Below, in pieces: positions 37,167 through 45,912 of a stretch of 64,000 nt of DNA. The stretch covers positions 310,001 through 374,000 of the forward strand of contig NZ_NEJH01000004.1 of the NCBI RefSeq assembly GCF_002113025.1, in the 5' to 3' direction. The translations under genes and the position numbers were made by a program. This DNA comes from Pseudomonas sp. B28(2017) (GTDB lineage: Bacteria > Pseudomonadota > Gammaproteobacteria > Pseudomonadales > Pseudomonadaceae). Positions within the stretch are counted from its first letter, which is position 1, and the number at the start of each line of letters is the position of its first letter. The notes beneath the pieces are model-generated. The model searched no databases and had not been told where the DNA came from. It saw nothing but the letters and a program-made list of their open reading frames with translations.

Positions 37167-38702
37167 ATGCGCTCTCTTACCCTTCATCTGAAACTGCTGA
37201 TCGCCATCCTGGTGGTGCTGGGCATTTCAGTTACGGCCTACCAGATCTTCGTGCTGGGCATCCCGGTAACCGAAGACGCCACCGACGACCTGTGGAACAT
37301 CGACGCCAAGGTCGAGTTCGTCGCCAGTGCCAAGGACCCGGTCAAGATCCAGATGTTCGTGCCACCGCTGAGCCGCGACTTCGTCAGCCTCAACGAGAGC
37401 TTCATCTCCAATAACTACGGCGTGGCCGTGAACCGGGTCGACGGCAATCGCAAGGTCACCTGGTCGGCACGCCGGGCCAAAGGTAATCAGACGCTGTATT
37501 ACCGCCTGGTGCTGACCAAGCGTTACTCCGGTGAGAAAGCCAAGATCAAAGGCCCGACCTTTCGCGACAGCATGACCATCGAAGGCCCGGAAAAAGTCGC
37601 CGCCGAAGCCCTGCTCGCACCGATTCGCCAGCACTCGGCCGACGTCGAAACCTTCGTCGGCGAAGCCATCAAGCGGGTCAACAACCTCAACGACGACAAC
37701 GTGAAACTGTTGCTGGCCGGTGATCCATCCACCGCGCACAAGGCAAAAATCGTCGAGTTGCTGCTGTCCATCGCCCATGTGCCGATCGAGAAGGTCCACA
37801 CCATCCGCCTGGTGGCCGACCAGCCGCAACTGCCGGAACTGTGGCTGCGCAGTTTCAATGGCACCGACTGGCTGTACTTCAACCCGGAAACCGGTGAACA
37901 GGGCCTGCCGTCCGACCGCCTGCTGTGGTGGACCGGCGACGAAAACCTGATCACCGTCGACGGCGGCAAGAAAGCCAACGTGACCTTCAGCCTGAACAAC
38001 AGCGAAATGAACGCCATTCGCCTGGCCAAGCTGACCGACGAAAACACCGACGCCAACTTCCTCGAGTACTCGCTGTACGGCCTGCCGCTGCAAACCCAGC
38101 AGACCTTCATGATCATGGTGATGATCCCGATCGGCGTGCTGGTGATCCTGATCCTGCGCAACCTGATCGGCATCCAGACCCTGGGCACCTTCACCCCGGT
38201 GCTGATCGCCCTGGCCTTCCGCGAAACCCAGCTCGGCTTCGGTATCGCGCTGTTTACCATCATCACGGCGCTGGGCCTGTCGCTGCGTTCCTACCTCGAA
38301 CACCTGAAACTGCAAATGCTGCCGAGGCTGTCAGTGGTGCTGACGTTCGTGGTGGTGTTGATTGCGGCGATCAGCCTGTTCAGCCATAAACTCGGCCTGG
38401 AACGCGGCTTGTCGGTGGCGCTGTTCCCGATGGTGATCCTGACCATGACCATCGAACGCCTGTCGATCACCTGGGAAGAACGTGGCGGCGGCCATGCCAT
38501 GAAAGTGGCGATCGGCACGTTGTTCGCCGCGTCCCTGGCACACCTGATCATGACCGTGCCGGAACTGGTGTACTTCGTGTTCACCTTCCCGGCGATCCTG
38601 CTGATCCTGGTGGCCTTCATGCTTGCCATGGGCCGTTATCGCGGTTATCGCCTGACCGAACTGGTGCGTTTCAAGGCCTTCCTGAAAAAGGCTGACGCCT
38701 GA
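37167..38702 (+). CDS. rloB: Inactive transglutaminase / 7TM membrane protein (UUP1 family, RloB-type)
   Basis: A 511-residue inner-membrane protein. One N-terminal anchor (LLIAILVVLGISVTAYQIF) is followed by a periplasmic region of some 280 residues, with an inactive transglutaminase-like part around 150-290. Then come seven C-terminal membrane helices from about 312 (MIMVMIPIGVLVILI onward). No Cys-His-Asp triad is seen. It is sandwiched between a periplasmic peptidase and a cytoplasmic ATP-grasp, so it may link the two across the membrane. Overlaps the next gene by one base. Confidence 0.85.
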   Translation: MRSLTLHLKLLIAILVVLGISVTAYQIFVLGIPVTEDATDDLWNIDAKVEFVASAKDPVKIQMFVPPLSRDFVSLNESFISNNYGVAVNRVDGNRKVTWSARRAKGNQTLYYRLVLTKRYSGEKAKIKGPTFRDSMTIEGPEKVAAEALLAPIRQHSADVETFVGEAIKRVNNLNDDNVKLLLAGDPSTAHKAKIVELLLSIAHVPIEKVHTIRLVADQPQLPELWLRSFNGTDWLYFNPETGEQGLPSDRLLWWTGDENLITVDGGKKANVTFSLNNSEMNAIRLAKLTDENTDANFLEYSLYGLPLQTQQTFMIMVMIPIGVLVILILRNLIGIQTLGTFTPVLIALAFRETQLGFGIALFTIITALGLSLRSYLEHLKLQMLPRLSVVLTFVVVLIAAISLFSHKLGLERGLSVALFPMVILTMTIERLSITWEERGGGHAMKVAIGTLFAASLAHLIMTVPELVYFVFTFPAILLILVAFMLAMGRYRGYRLTELVRFKAFLKKADA

Positions 38703-39688
38703 TGTTCGGCTTCTGGAAGACCTGGAAGGCGCTGGAAGCCCGGGGCATCATGGGGATCAATCGGCGCAATGCAGACTACGTGCTCAAGTACAACAAGCGC
38801 AGCCTGTACCCGATCGTCGATGACAAGATCATCACCAAGGAACGCGCCATCGCCGCCGGCATCCATGTGCCCGAGCTGTATGGCGTGATCTCCACCGAGA
38901 AGGAAATCGACAATCTCGAAGATATCATCGGCGGACGCAGTGACTTCGTGATCAAACCGGCCCAGGGCGCTGGCGGTGATGGCATCCTGGTCATCGCCGA
39001 CCGCTTTGAGGGGCGTTATCGCACGGTGTCCGGCCGGATCATCAGCCATGAAGAAATCGAGCACCAGATTTCCAGCATCCTGACCGGCCTGTACTCCCTG
39101 GGCGGTCACCGCGACCGGGCGCTGATTGAATACCGCGTGATTCCAGACCAGATCTTCAAAAGCATCAGTTACGAAGGCGTGCCGGACATCCGCATCATTG
39201 TTTTGATGGGCTACCCGGTGATGGCCATGCTGCGTCTGCCGACGCGTCAGTCCAACGGCAAGGCCAACCTGCACCAGGGCGCCATCGGCGTCGGTGTGGA
39301 CCTGGCCACCGGCCTGACCCTGCGCGGTACCTGGCTGAACAACATCATCAACAAACACCCGGACACCACGAATGCCGTGGATGGCGTGCAACTGCCCTAC
39401 TGGGACGGTTTCATGAAGCTCGCCGCTGGCTGTTATGAGTTGTGTGGTTTGGGCTACATCGGTGTCGACATGGTCCTGGACCAGGAAAAAGGCCCGCTGA
39501 TTCTTGAGCTCAACGCCCGGCCAGGGCTGAATATCCAGATTGCCAATGACTGCGGGCTGACGTCGCGCACTCATGCGGTGGAAGCACGACTGGAAGACCT
39601 GAAGGCCCGCGGCGTGACCGAAACGGTCCAAGAGCGCGTGGCGTTCGTGCAGGAGATGTTTGGGCATATTCCTGCAGTCGTGGGTTGA
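38702..39688 (+). CDS. ATP-grasp, alpha-L-glutamate ligase-like (RimK-related)
   Basis: A 328-residue ATP-grasp protein. Residues such as FVIKPAQGAGGDGILVI and the metal-binding LILELNARPGLNIQIAN are present, so catalysis is plausible. No signal peptide, so it is cytoplasmic. It probably makes an amide bond, perhaps adding an amino acid to a peptide or small molecule. It shares one base with the 7TM gene. Its acceptor substrate is unknown. Confidence 0.85.
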   Translation: MFGFWKTWKALEARGIMGINRRNADYVLKYNKRSLYPIVDDKIITKERAIAAGIHVPELYGVISTEKEIDNLEDIIGGRSDFVIKPAQGAGGDGILVIADRFEGRYRTVSGRIISHEEIEHQISSILTGLYSLGGHRDRALIEYRVIPDQIFKSISYEGVPDIRIIVLMGYPVMAMLRLPTRQSNGKANLHQGAIGVGVDLATGLTLRGTWLNNIINKHPDTTNAVDGVQLPYWDGFMKLAAGCYELCGLGYIGVDMVLDQEKGPLILELNARPGLNIQIANDCGLTSRTHAVEARLEDLKARGVTETVQERVAFVQEMFGHIPAVVG

Positions 39689-39696
39689 GGCCCTTC

Positions 39697-39815
39697 CCTG
39701 TAGGAGCGAGCAAGCTCGCGATGAACTCGAGAACACCGCTGGGTGTCAGGCGCCCATCGTCATCGTTGACGACCATCGCGACGGTGCGACGATTCGACTT
39801 GCTCGCTCCTACAGG
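39697..39815. repeat. REP doublet with variant second arm
   Basis: A normal REP at 39697-39720 and an inverted variant at 39774-39815 with the same inner segment (ACGGTGCGACGATTCGA) as at 33480. Confidence 0.85.
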
Positions 39816-39901
39816 TGACCAACCAGCCAATCCCCTCTAGGAGCAATTCTCCGAGGGGACTACAATCGCCACCCCGCCTCGATGGCTGATCTCCCCCGCC
39901 C

Positions 39902-41245
39902 ATGCTGACCTGTTCCGTATACCCGCTGCCCTATCGCGCCAACCCCGCCCTATACTTCGCGGCGATTCGCCATGCTCCCGGTGCCGTGCTGCTCGACAGT
40001 GGCCGCCCCAGCGCCGACCGCGGTCGCTATGACCTGCTCAGTGCCTGGCCGCTGGAACAGCTGACGGTATCGCCTGATGAAAGTGGCGACGCTTTCCTGC
40101 AACGCCTGCGCAACAACCTTACACGTTTGGGCGAAGCCACCCTGCCGGCACCTTATGAGTTGCCATTTGCCGGTGGATTGATCGGCTACCTGAGTTACGA
40201 CTTCGGCCGGCATCTGGAGCGCCTGCCGAGCCAGGCACGGGACGACCTGCAATTGCCTGACGCGCGTTTCGGCCTGTACGACTGGGCACTGATCAGCGAT
40301 CACCTTTCGCTGACCAGCCAGTTGGTGTTTCACCCGACTCTGCCCGCCAGCGAACGTCAGCGCCTGATCGATCTGTTCAGCCAACCCGCAGCGGAAGTGG
40401 CCGCTCCATTCAAATTGCTCACCCCGATGACTGCCGACTTGAGCGCTGACGAGTATCAACAGGCAATCGAGCGTATCCAGCAATACATTCAGGCCGGCGA
40501 CTGTTATCAGGTCAACTTCGCCCAGCGTTTCCGCGCACCCTGCCAAGGTGATCCATGGGCCGCCTACTGCGCGCTGCGCGCTGCGTGCCCGACGCCTTTT
40601 TCCGGCTTCCAGAGCTTGCCTGACGGCGATGCCGTACTCAGCCTGTCACCGGAGCGCTTCGTAAAAGTCAGCCAGCGCCACGTGGAAACCCGCCCGATCA
40701 AGGGCACTCGACCTCGGGGCCTGACGCCCGAGCAAGATGCCGCGAACGCCGCCGAACTGCTGGCCAGCCCCAAGGATCGCGCGGAAAACCTGATGATCGT
40801 CGACCTGCTGCGCAATGACCTCGGCCGGACCTGCCGCACCGGTTCGGTCCGGGTGCCGGAACTGTTCAGTCTGGAAAGTTACCCGAACGTGCATCACCTG
40901 GTGAGCAGCGTCACCGGTGAACTGGCGGATGACCGCGATGCCCTGGACCTGATCGCCGGCAGCTTCCCTGGCGGCTCGATCACCGGCGCGCCAAAGATTC
41001 GCGCCATGCAGATCATCGATGAGCTGGAGCCAACCCGGCGCGGACTGTATTGCGGTTCATTGGTCTACCTGGACGTGCGCGGCGAAATGGACAGCTCCAT
41101 CGCCATCCGCAGTTTGCTGGTCAAGGACGGGCAGGTGTGTTGCTGGGGCGGTGGCGGAATTGTCGCGGACTCGGAGTGGCAGGCTGAGTACCAGGAGTCG
41201 ATCACCAAGGTGAAAGTGCTGCTCGATACGCTGCAAAACCTGTAG
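39902..41245 (+). CDS. pabB: Aminodeoxychorismate synthase component I
   Basis: A 447-residue chorismate-utilising enzyme making 4-amino-4-deoxychorismate for folate. Motifs are GDCYQVNFAQRF, PIKGTRPRG (the PIKGT signature of PabB) and GGSITGAPK. It follows the rlo trio and REPs. Its TAG stop at 41243-41245 lies inside the next REP. A clear Shine-Dalgarno is not seen immediately upstream. Confidence 0.95.
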   Translation: MLTCSVYPLPYRANPALYFAAIRHAPGAVLLDSGRPSADRGRYDLLSAWPLEQLTVSPDESGDAFLQRLRNNLTRLGEATLPAPYELPFAGGLIGYLSYDFGRHLERLPSQARDDLQLPDARFGLYDWALISDHLSLTSQLVFHPTLPASERQRLIDLFSQPAAEVAAPFKLLTPMTADLSADEYQQAIERIQQYIQAGDCYQVNFAQRFRAPCQGDPWAAYCALRAACPTPFSGFQSLPDGDAVLSLSPERFVKVSQRHVETRPIKGTRPRGLTPEQDAANAAELLASPKDRAENLMIVDLLRNDLGRTCRTGSVRVPELFSLESYPNVHHLVSSVTGELADDRDALDLIAGSFPGGSITGAPKIRAMQIIDELEPTRRGLYCGSLVYLDVRGEMDSSIAIRSLLVKDGQVCCWGGGGIVADSEWQAEYQESITKVKVLLDTLQNL

Positions 41246-41341
41246 GAGCGAGCCAGCTCGCGATGCTCGTTAACGATAACGCTGGAAACCTGACACCCTG
41301 CGGCGCTCTCAGGTTCATCGCGAGCAGGCTCGCTCCTACAA
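41240..41341. repeat. REP doublet overlapping the pabB stop
   Basis: REPs at 41240-41264 and about 41316-41341 in inverted orientation. The first supplies the TAG stop codon of pabB. Confidence 0.9.
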
Positions 41342-41350
41342 GGATGGTGA

Positions 41351-41968
41351 TTACAAGCTCAGGGGCCGATTCGAAGCCTTGATGAACTCCTGCTTCAGCT
41401 CTTCAAAACTGTGCACCGCCGGGAACTGCGGGAACTGCGCAATCACGTTATCTGGCGCATGGAACAGGATCCCGGCATCGGCCTCGCCCAGCATCGTGGT
41501 GTCGTTGTAGGAATCTCCCGCCGCGATCACCCGGTAGTAGAGGCTCTTGAAGGCCAGGACCGACTGACGCTTGGGATCTTTCTGACGCAGTTGATAGCCA
41601 GTGACTCGCCCGCTGTCGTCAGTAATCAGACGATGGCAGAGCAAGGTCGGGAAGCCCAGTTGGCGCATCAACGGCTGGGAGAACTCGTAGAAGGTGTCGG
41701 ACAGGATCACCACCTGGAAACGCTCGCGCAGCCAGTCGACGAACTCGATGGCGCCGTCCAGCGGCTTGAGCGTGGCGATCACTTCCTGAATGTCGGCGAG
41801 CTTCAGGCCGTGCTCGTCGAGAATCCGCAGGCGCTGCTTCATCAGCACGTCGTAGTCGGGAATGTCCCGGGTGGTGGCCCTGAGGGACTCGATCCCGGTT
41901 TTTTCGGCGAAAGCGATCCAGATTTCCGGAACCAGCACACCTTCAAGATCCAGACAGGCAATTTCCAC
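41351..41968 (-). CDS. thrH: Phosphoserine/homoserine phosphotransferase ThrH
   Basis: A 205-residue HAD-family enzyme: phosphoserine phosphatase that can pass the phosphate to homoserine. Motif I is CLDLEGVLVPEIW, motif II ILSDTFYE, and motif IV AAGDSYNDTTML. The start is a GTG at 41968 (VEIACLDLEG), preceded by GGGAG 5 bases upstream. The resulting 205 residues equal the P. aeruginosa protein. Confidence 0.95.
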   Translation of the reverse strand: MEIACLDLEGVLVPEIWIAFAEKTGIESLRATTRDIPDYDVLMKQRLRILDEHGLKLADIQEVIATLKPLDGAIEFVDWLRERFQVVILSDTFYEFSQPLMRQLGFPTLLCHRLITDDSGRVTGYQLRQKDPKRQSVLAFKSLYYRVIAAGDSYNDTTMLGEADAGILFHAPDNVIAQFPQFPAVHSFEELKQEFIKASNRPLSL

Positions 41969-42140
41969 AAGACACTCCCATTTGTATTGATTATTGAGTC
42001 GCGCGAGCAAAAAGACTGCCGAACTCTAGCGACTCGGGCCTGCCTGCGCAACGCAGAGGATGCCCCGGCCCGTGCAGCTTTTTGTTACCATCGACCCATA
42101 TAGAGCGCCCAGCGCCACCGACCTGTAGGAAGCCGCCCTG

Positions 42141-42881
42141 ATGAGCCCAACGTTCGACGTCGTGGAACTCGCCACGACCTATGCCAACAAATCCGCCCAG
42201 GACATCCTGAAACTCGCGTTTGCCGAGTTCGGCGATGACCTGTGGATATCTTTCAGCGGTGCCGAGGACGTGGTGCTGGTGGACATGGCCTGGAAGCTGA
42301 ACAAGAACGTCAAGGTGTTCAGCCTCGACACCGGCCGCTTGCACCCCGAAACCTACCGCTTCATCGATCAGGTGCGCGAGCACTACAAGATCGACATCGA
42401 GCTGGTGTCGCCGGACCACACGAAACTCGAACCTTTCGTGAAGGAAAAAGGCCTGTTCAGCTTCTACAAGGACGGCCATGGCGAATGCTGCGGCATCCGC
42501 AAGATCGAACCGCTGCGCCGCAAGCTGTCCGGCGTGAAAGCCTGGGCCACCGGCCAGCGTCGGGACCAGAGCCCCGGCACCCGCAGCGCCGTCGCGGTGA
42601 TGGAGATCGACACCGCGTTCTCCACTCCTGAGCGCACCCTGTACAAGTTCAACCCGCTGGCGCAAATGACCAGCGAAGATATCTGGGGCTACATCCGCAT
42701 GCTGGAACTGCCTTACAACAGCCTGCACGAACGCGGCTTCATCAGCATCGGCTGCGAACCCTGCACCCGCCCGGTACTGCCGAACCAGCATGAGCGCGAA
42801 GGCCGCTGGTGGTGGGAAGAAGCGACACAGAAGGAATGCGGGTTGCATGCGGGGAATATCATCAGCAAGTCCAAAGCCTGA
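42141..42881 (+). CDS. cysH: Adenylylsulfate (APS) reductase CysH
   Basis: A 246-residue reductase turning activated sulfate into sulfite. The 4Fe-4S cysteines are ECCGIRK and GCEPCTRP, which mark the APS-using type. The catalytic cysteine lies in KECGLH near the C-terminus. [10 protein letters not shown] binds the nucleotide. AGGAAG precedes the ATG. The thrH-cysH divergent arrangement is conserved in Pseudomonas. Confidence 0.96.
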   Translation: MSPTFDVVELATTYANKSAQDILKLAFAEFGDDLWISFSGAEDVVLVDMAWKLNKNVKVFSLDTGRLHPETYRFIDQVREHYKIDIELVSPDHTKLEPFVKEKGLFSFYKDGHGECCGIRKIEPLRRKLSGVKAWATGQRRDQSPGTRSAVAVMEIDTAFSTPERTLYKFNPLAQMTSEDIWGYIRMLELPYNSLHERGFISIGCEPCTRPVLPNQHEREGRWWWEEATQKECGLHAGNIISKSKA

Positions 42882-42900
42882 TCCCGAACCTTGTGATATC

Positions 42901-42993
42901 CCCTGTGGGGGCGGGCTTGCCCGCGAATGCGTAGTGTCAGTCAACAACTTCATCGACTGACAGATTGCTTTCGCGGGCAAGCCCGCTTCCACA
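42901..42993. repeat. REP doublet, GC-rich variant
   Basis: REP cores GGGGGCGGGCTTGCCCGCGAA and its inverse flank an inner dyad TGTCAGTC / GACTGACA. It follows cysH. Confidence 0.88.
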
Positions 42994-43018
42994 TTTGCTC
43001 CGTGCCAGGCTGAATAAA

Positions 43019-43028
43019 TGTGTACACA
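43019..43028. promoter_or_regulatory. Palindrome TGTGTACACA
   Basis: A perfect 10-base palindrome in the AT-rich region. It resembles a repressor site; the protein that binds is unknown. Confidence 0.35.
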
Positions 43029-43273
43029 CGAATGTCACCATCGGTGCCATTTATGTGTGCACTTTCCATTTCTGCGCCCCCAATAGTTACATTCCTCCGC
43101 CTGACGCGTATCGCCACGCCCTCCTGAATCCCCCTAAAAAAATAAATACCTGTTCAATCGGTCAATTTAAATTGTCTGTTTTTCAGTATCTTGGCGAAAC
43201 GCCATAACAAAACGAAATTAACAGTACGTTTCATAGATCTCCTGGTTGGCATGGATCTGGCTTAAGTGCATAC

Positions 43274-43302
43274 ATGTTTTGTATACAATAAATTCAAAAC
43301 AT
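43274..43302. promoter_or_regulatory. Nested palindromes upstream of the permease
   Basis: The perfect palindrome TTGTATACAA (43279-43288) sits inside a wider dyad ATGTTTTG...CAAAACAT (43274-43281, 43295-43302). GntR/HutC-type regulators use TTGTAnnTACAA-like sites. Confidence 0.5.
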
Positions 43303-43455
43303 ACACACACTTTAGATCCGCAAGCCTGAAGCGCCCTATCCCGTACAGGCTGCAGATGCCCCGTAACCAATGATATTCGCCATCCGCGACGAAGATTTGT
43401 CGAGCCAACGCTCATGCACAGTCATCGCGATGTCGAGCATCAGGAGCCTGCCGGA

Positions 43456-44997
43456 ATGCGTACTAGTCTCTCCAATAACAACATCGCGCTGGATCTACCC
43501 TCCTCCCATTCCACCCACATCGCCGACAATCAAGCGCATCACTGCCCCGTCGTGCTCAGTCCGCGACTGCACAACAAAGACCTGGCGCCGACCAAGGCCG
43601 AAGGCCGGCGCTGGGGCCGCTACAGCATCTTTGCCCTGTGGACCAACGATGTTCACAACATTGCCAACTACTCCTTCGCCATCGGTCTGTATGCACTGGG
43701 CCTGGGCGGCTGGCAGATCCTGCTGTCCCTGGGGATCGGTGCGGCGTTGGTGTATTGCTTCATGAACCTGTCCGGCTACATGGGACAAAAGACCGGGGTG
43801 CCGTTTCCGGTCATCAGCCGAATCAGTTTCGGCATTCATGGGGCGCAGATTCCTGCGTTGATCCGTGCCGTGATCGCCATTGCCTGGTTCGGTATTCAGA
43901 CGTACCTGGCATCCGTAGTCTTTCGCGTGTTGTTGACGGCGGTCCATCCAGGATTCGCTGACTACGACCACAATTCGATCCTGGGCCTGTCGACCCTGGG
44001 CTGGGTGTGTTTCGTCGCAATCTGGTTCGTGCAACTGGCGATCCTTGCCTATGGCATGGAGATGGTACGGCGCTACGAGGCGTTTGCCGGCCCGGTGATT
44101 CTGCTGACCGTCGCCGCCCTCGCCGCCTGGATGTACACCCAGGCCGACGCGACCATTGCCTGGTCGATCCGTGAGCCGCTGACTGGCGCAGAGATGTGGC
44201 GCAACATCTTTGCCGGTGGCGCATTGTGGCTGGCGATCTACGGTACGTTGATCCTCAACTTCTGCGATTTCGCCCGCTCTTCGCCGTGCCGCAAGACCAT
44301 CAAGGTCGGCAACTTCTGGGGCCTGCCGGTGAATATACTGGTGTTCGCCGCCATCACAGTCCTGCTGTGCGGTACGCAGTTCCAGATCAATGGCCGGATC
44401 ATCGAAAGCCCGACTGAAATCATCGCCTCGATCCCCAATACCTTCTTTCTGGTGCTCGGCTGCCTGGCGTTCCTGATCGTCACCGTGGCGGTGAACATCA
44501 TGGCCAACTTCGTTGCCCCGGCGTTCGTACTCAGCAACCTGGCCCCGAAGTACCTGACCTTCCGCCGCGCCGGGCTGATCAGCGCAACCATCGCCGTGCT
44601 GATCCTGCCGTGGAACCTCTACAACAGCCCGCTGGTGATCGTGTACTTCCTGTCCGGCCTCGGCGCCCTGCTCGGCCCGTTGTACGGCGTGATCATGGTC
44701 GACTACTGGCTGGTACGAAAAGGCCGGATCAACGTGCCGCAGTTGTACAGCGAAGACCCCAACGGCGCGTATTACTACAGCTGCGGCGTCAATTTGCGCG
44801 CGGTGGCGGCGTTCATTCCCGCCGCCCTCATTGCCATCGTCCTGGCATTGGTTCCGGGCTTCCACAGCGTGTCGCCGTTTTCCTGGCTGATCGGTGCCGG
44901 AATCGCCGGAATGCTCTACCTGATCATCGCCAAACGCCAACCGCACTATGCCGATGTCAGTGGCGAATCAATTGCGGTCGACAACGTCAGTCATTAA
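43456..44997 (+). CDS. NCS1-family nucleobase/hydantoin-type permease
   Basis: A 513-residue, twelve-helix NCS1 permease. Family features are LAPTKAEGRRWGRYSIFALWTND in outline near residue 45-65, NIANYSFAIGLYALGLGGWQ in outline, and the GIHGAQIPAL stretch. The long hydrophilic N-terminus (about 45 residues) is histidine-rich. NCS1 members take up cytosine, uracil, allantoin or hydantoins with Na+ or H+. The racemase-like gene downstream favours a hydantoin or related substrate. AGGAG lies 9 bases before the ATG at 43456; an upstream ATG at 43414 is possible. Confidence 0.88.
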   Translation: MRTSLSNNNIALDLPSSHSTHIADNQAHHCPVVLSPRLHNKDLAPTKAEGRRWGRYSIFALWTNDVHNIANYSFAIGLYALGLGGWQILLSLGIGAALVYCFMNLSGYMGQKTGVPFPVISRISFGIHGAQIPALIRAVIAIAWFGIQTYLASVVFRVLLTAVHPGFADYDHNSILGLSTLGWVCFVAIWFVQLAILAYGMEMVRRYEAFAGPVILLTVAALAAWMYTQADATIAWSIREPLTGAEMWRNIFAGGALWLAIYGTLILNFCDFARSSPCRKTIKVGNFWGLPVNILVFAAITVLLCGTQFQINGRIIESPTEIIASIPNTFFLVLGCLAFLIVTVAVNIMANFVAPAFVLSNLAPKYLTFRRAGLISATIAVLILPWNLYNSPLVIVYFLSGLGALLGPLYGVIMVDYWLVRKGRINVPQLYSEDPNGAYYYSCGVNLRAVAAFIPAALIAIVLALVPGFHSVSPFSWLIGAGIAGMLYLIIAKRQPHYADVSGESIAVDNVSH

Positions 44998-45004
44998 TCC
45001 TGTA

Positions 45005-45027
45005 GCGGCCCGACGTTGTCGGGCCGC
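45005..45027. promoter_or_regulatory. Stem-loop between permease and racemase-like gene
   Basis: GCGGCCCGAC pairs with GTCGGGCCGC around GTT. With no T run it is more likely an RNA stability element than a terminator. Confidence 0.6.
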
Positions 45028-45053
45028 AGAACCACCTGCAATAAGGACTCCCC

Positions 45054-45782
45054 ATGCGCATTCTCGTGGTCAACGTCAACACCACCGAATCCATCACCCA
45101 GGCCATCGCCCGCTCGGCACAAGGCGTCGCGTCGCCCGGCACGGAAATCGTCGGCCTCACCCCGCATTTCGGCGCCGACTCGATCGAGGGCAATTTCGAA
45201 AGTTATCTGGCAGCCATCGCGGTCATGGATAGGGTGATGTCCTACGACCAGCCCTTCGATGCGGTGATCCAGGCCGGTTACGGCGAACACGGCCGTGAAG
45301 GCCTGCAGGAACTGCTTAACGTGCCGGTGGTGGATATCACCGACGCCGCCGCCAGCACGGCGATGTTCCTCGGCCACGCCTATTCCGTGGTCACCACCCT
45401 CGACCGCACCGTGCCGCTGATCGAAGATCGCCTCAAGCTCTCCGGCCTCTGGGACCGTTGCGCCTCGGTGCGGGCCAGTGGCTTGGCCGTGCTGGAGCTG
45501 GAGCACGAGCCACAGCGCGCACTGGAAGCCATCGTGCACCAGGCCGAAATGGCGGTGACCCAGGACAAGGCCGAAGTGATCTGCCTGGGCTGCGGCGGCA
45601 TGGCCGGGCTGGACGAGCAGATTCGCCGACGTACCGGCGTACCGGTGGTGGACGGCGTGACGGCGGCGGTGACCATTGCCGAATCACTGGTACGCCTGGG
45701 GTTGTCGACATCGAAGGTGCGGACTTACGCAACGCCGCGGCCGAAAAACATTATTGGCTGGCCGGCTCGGTTTGCCCGGTAG
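45054..45782 (+). CDS. Asp/Glu/hydantoin racemase-family protein lacking the first catalytic cysteine
   Basis: A 242-residue protein of the HyuE/hydantoin racemase fold. It starts MRILVVNVNTTESITQAIA and has CLGCGGMAGL holding the second cysteine. The first site, normally ACFGDPG, reads AGYGEHG here, so the first catalytic cysteine is glycine. A two-base racemase mechanism is then unlikely unless another residue replaces it. AAGGA precedes the ATG; the NCS1 permease gene is 57 bases upstream. Function: probably an isomerase, decarboxylase or related enzyme on the imported compound. Confidence 0.78.
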   Translation: MRILVVNVNTTESITQAIARSAQGVASPGTEIVGLTPHFGADSIEGNFESYLAAIAVMDRVMSYDQPFDAVIQAGYGEHGREGLQELLNVPVVDITDAAASTAMFLGHAYSVVTTLDRTVPLIEDRLKLSGLWDRCASVRASGLAVLELEHEPQRALEAIVHQAEMAVTQDKAEVICLGCGGMAGLDEQIRRRTGVPVVDGVTAAVTIAESLVRLGLSTSKVRTYATPRPKNIIGWPARFAR

Positions 45783-45797
45783 ACCGCGTTATCGTCC

Positions 45798-45887
45798 ATC
45801 GCGGGCAAGCCACGCTCCCACGGGTGTTGCGTCGTTCACATTACCGAGTACGACACAGATCCTGTGGGGGCGAGCCTGCTCGCGAAA
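45798..45887. repeat. REP doublet
   Basis: Inverted REPs at 45798-45822 and 45860-45887, between the racemase-like gene and the LysR gene (convergent 3' ends). Confidence 0.85.
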
Positions 45888-45912
45888 GCTACAACTCGGT
45901 TTCAAGACTTGC

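Larger units (their letters stand above)
42994..43455. other. AT-rich upstream region of the NCS1 permease
   Basis: About 460 bases, clearly AT-richer than the surroundings, with two dyads (43019-43028 and 43274-43302, listed separately). No credible gene. It should hold the permease promoter and operator. Confidence 0.55.

Noticed and set aside
43495..44946. Long minus-strand frame opposite the NCS1 permease
   Set aside because: Antisense shadow; rich in Gln, His and Arg with no motif.
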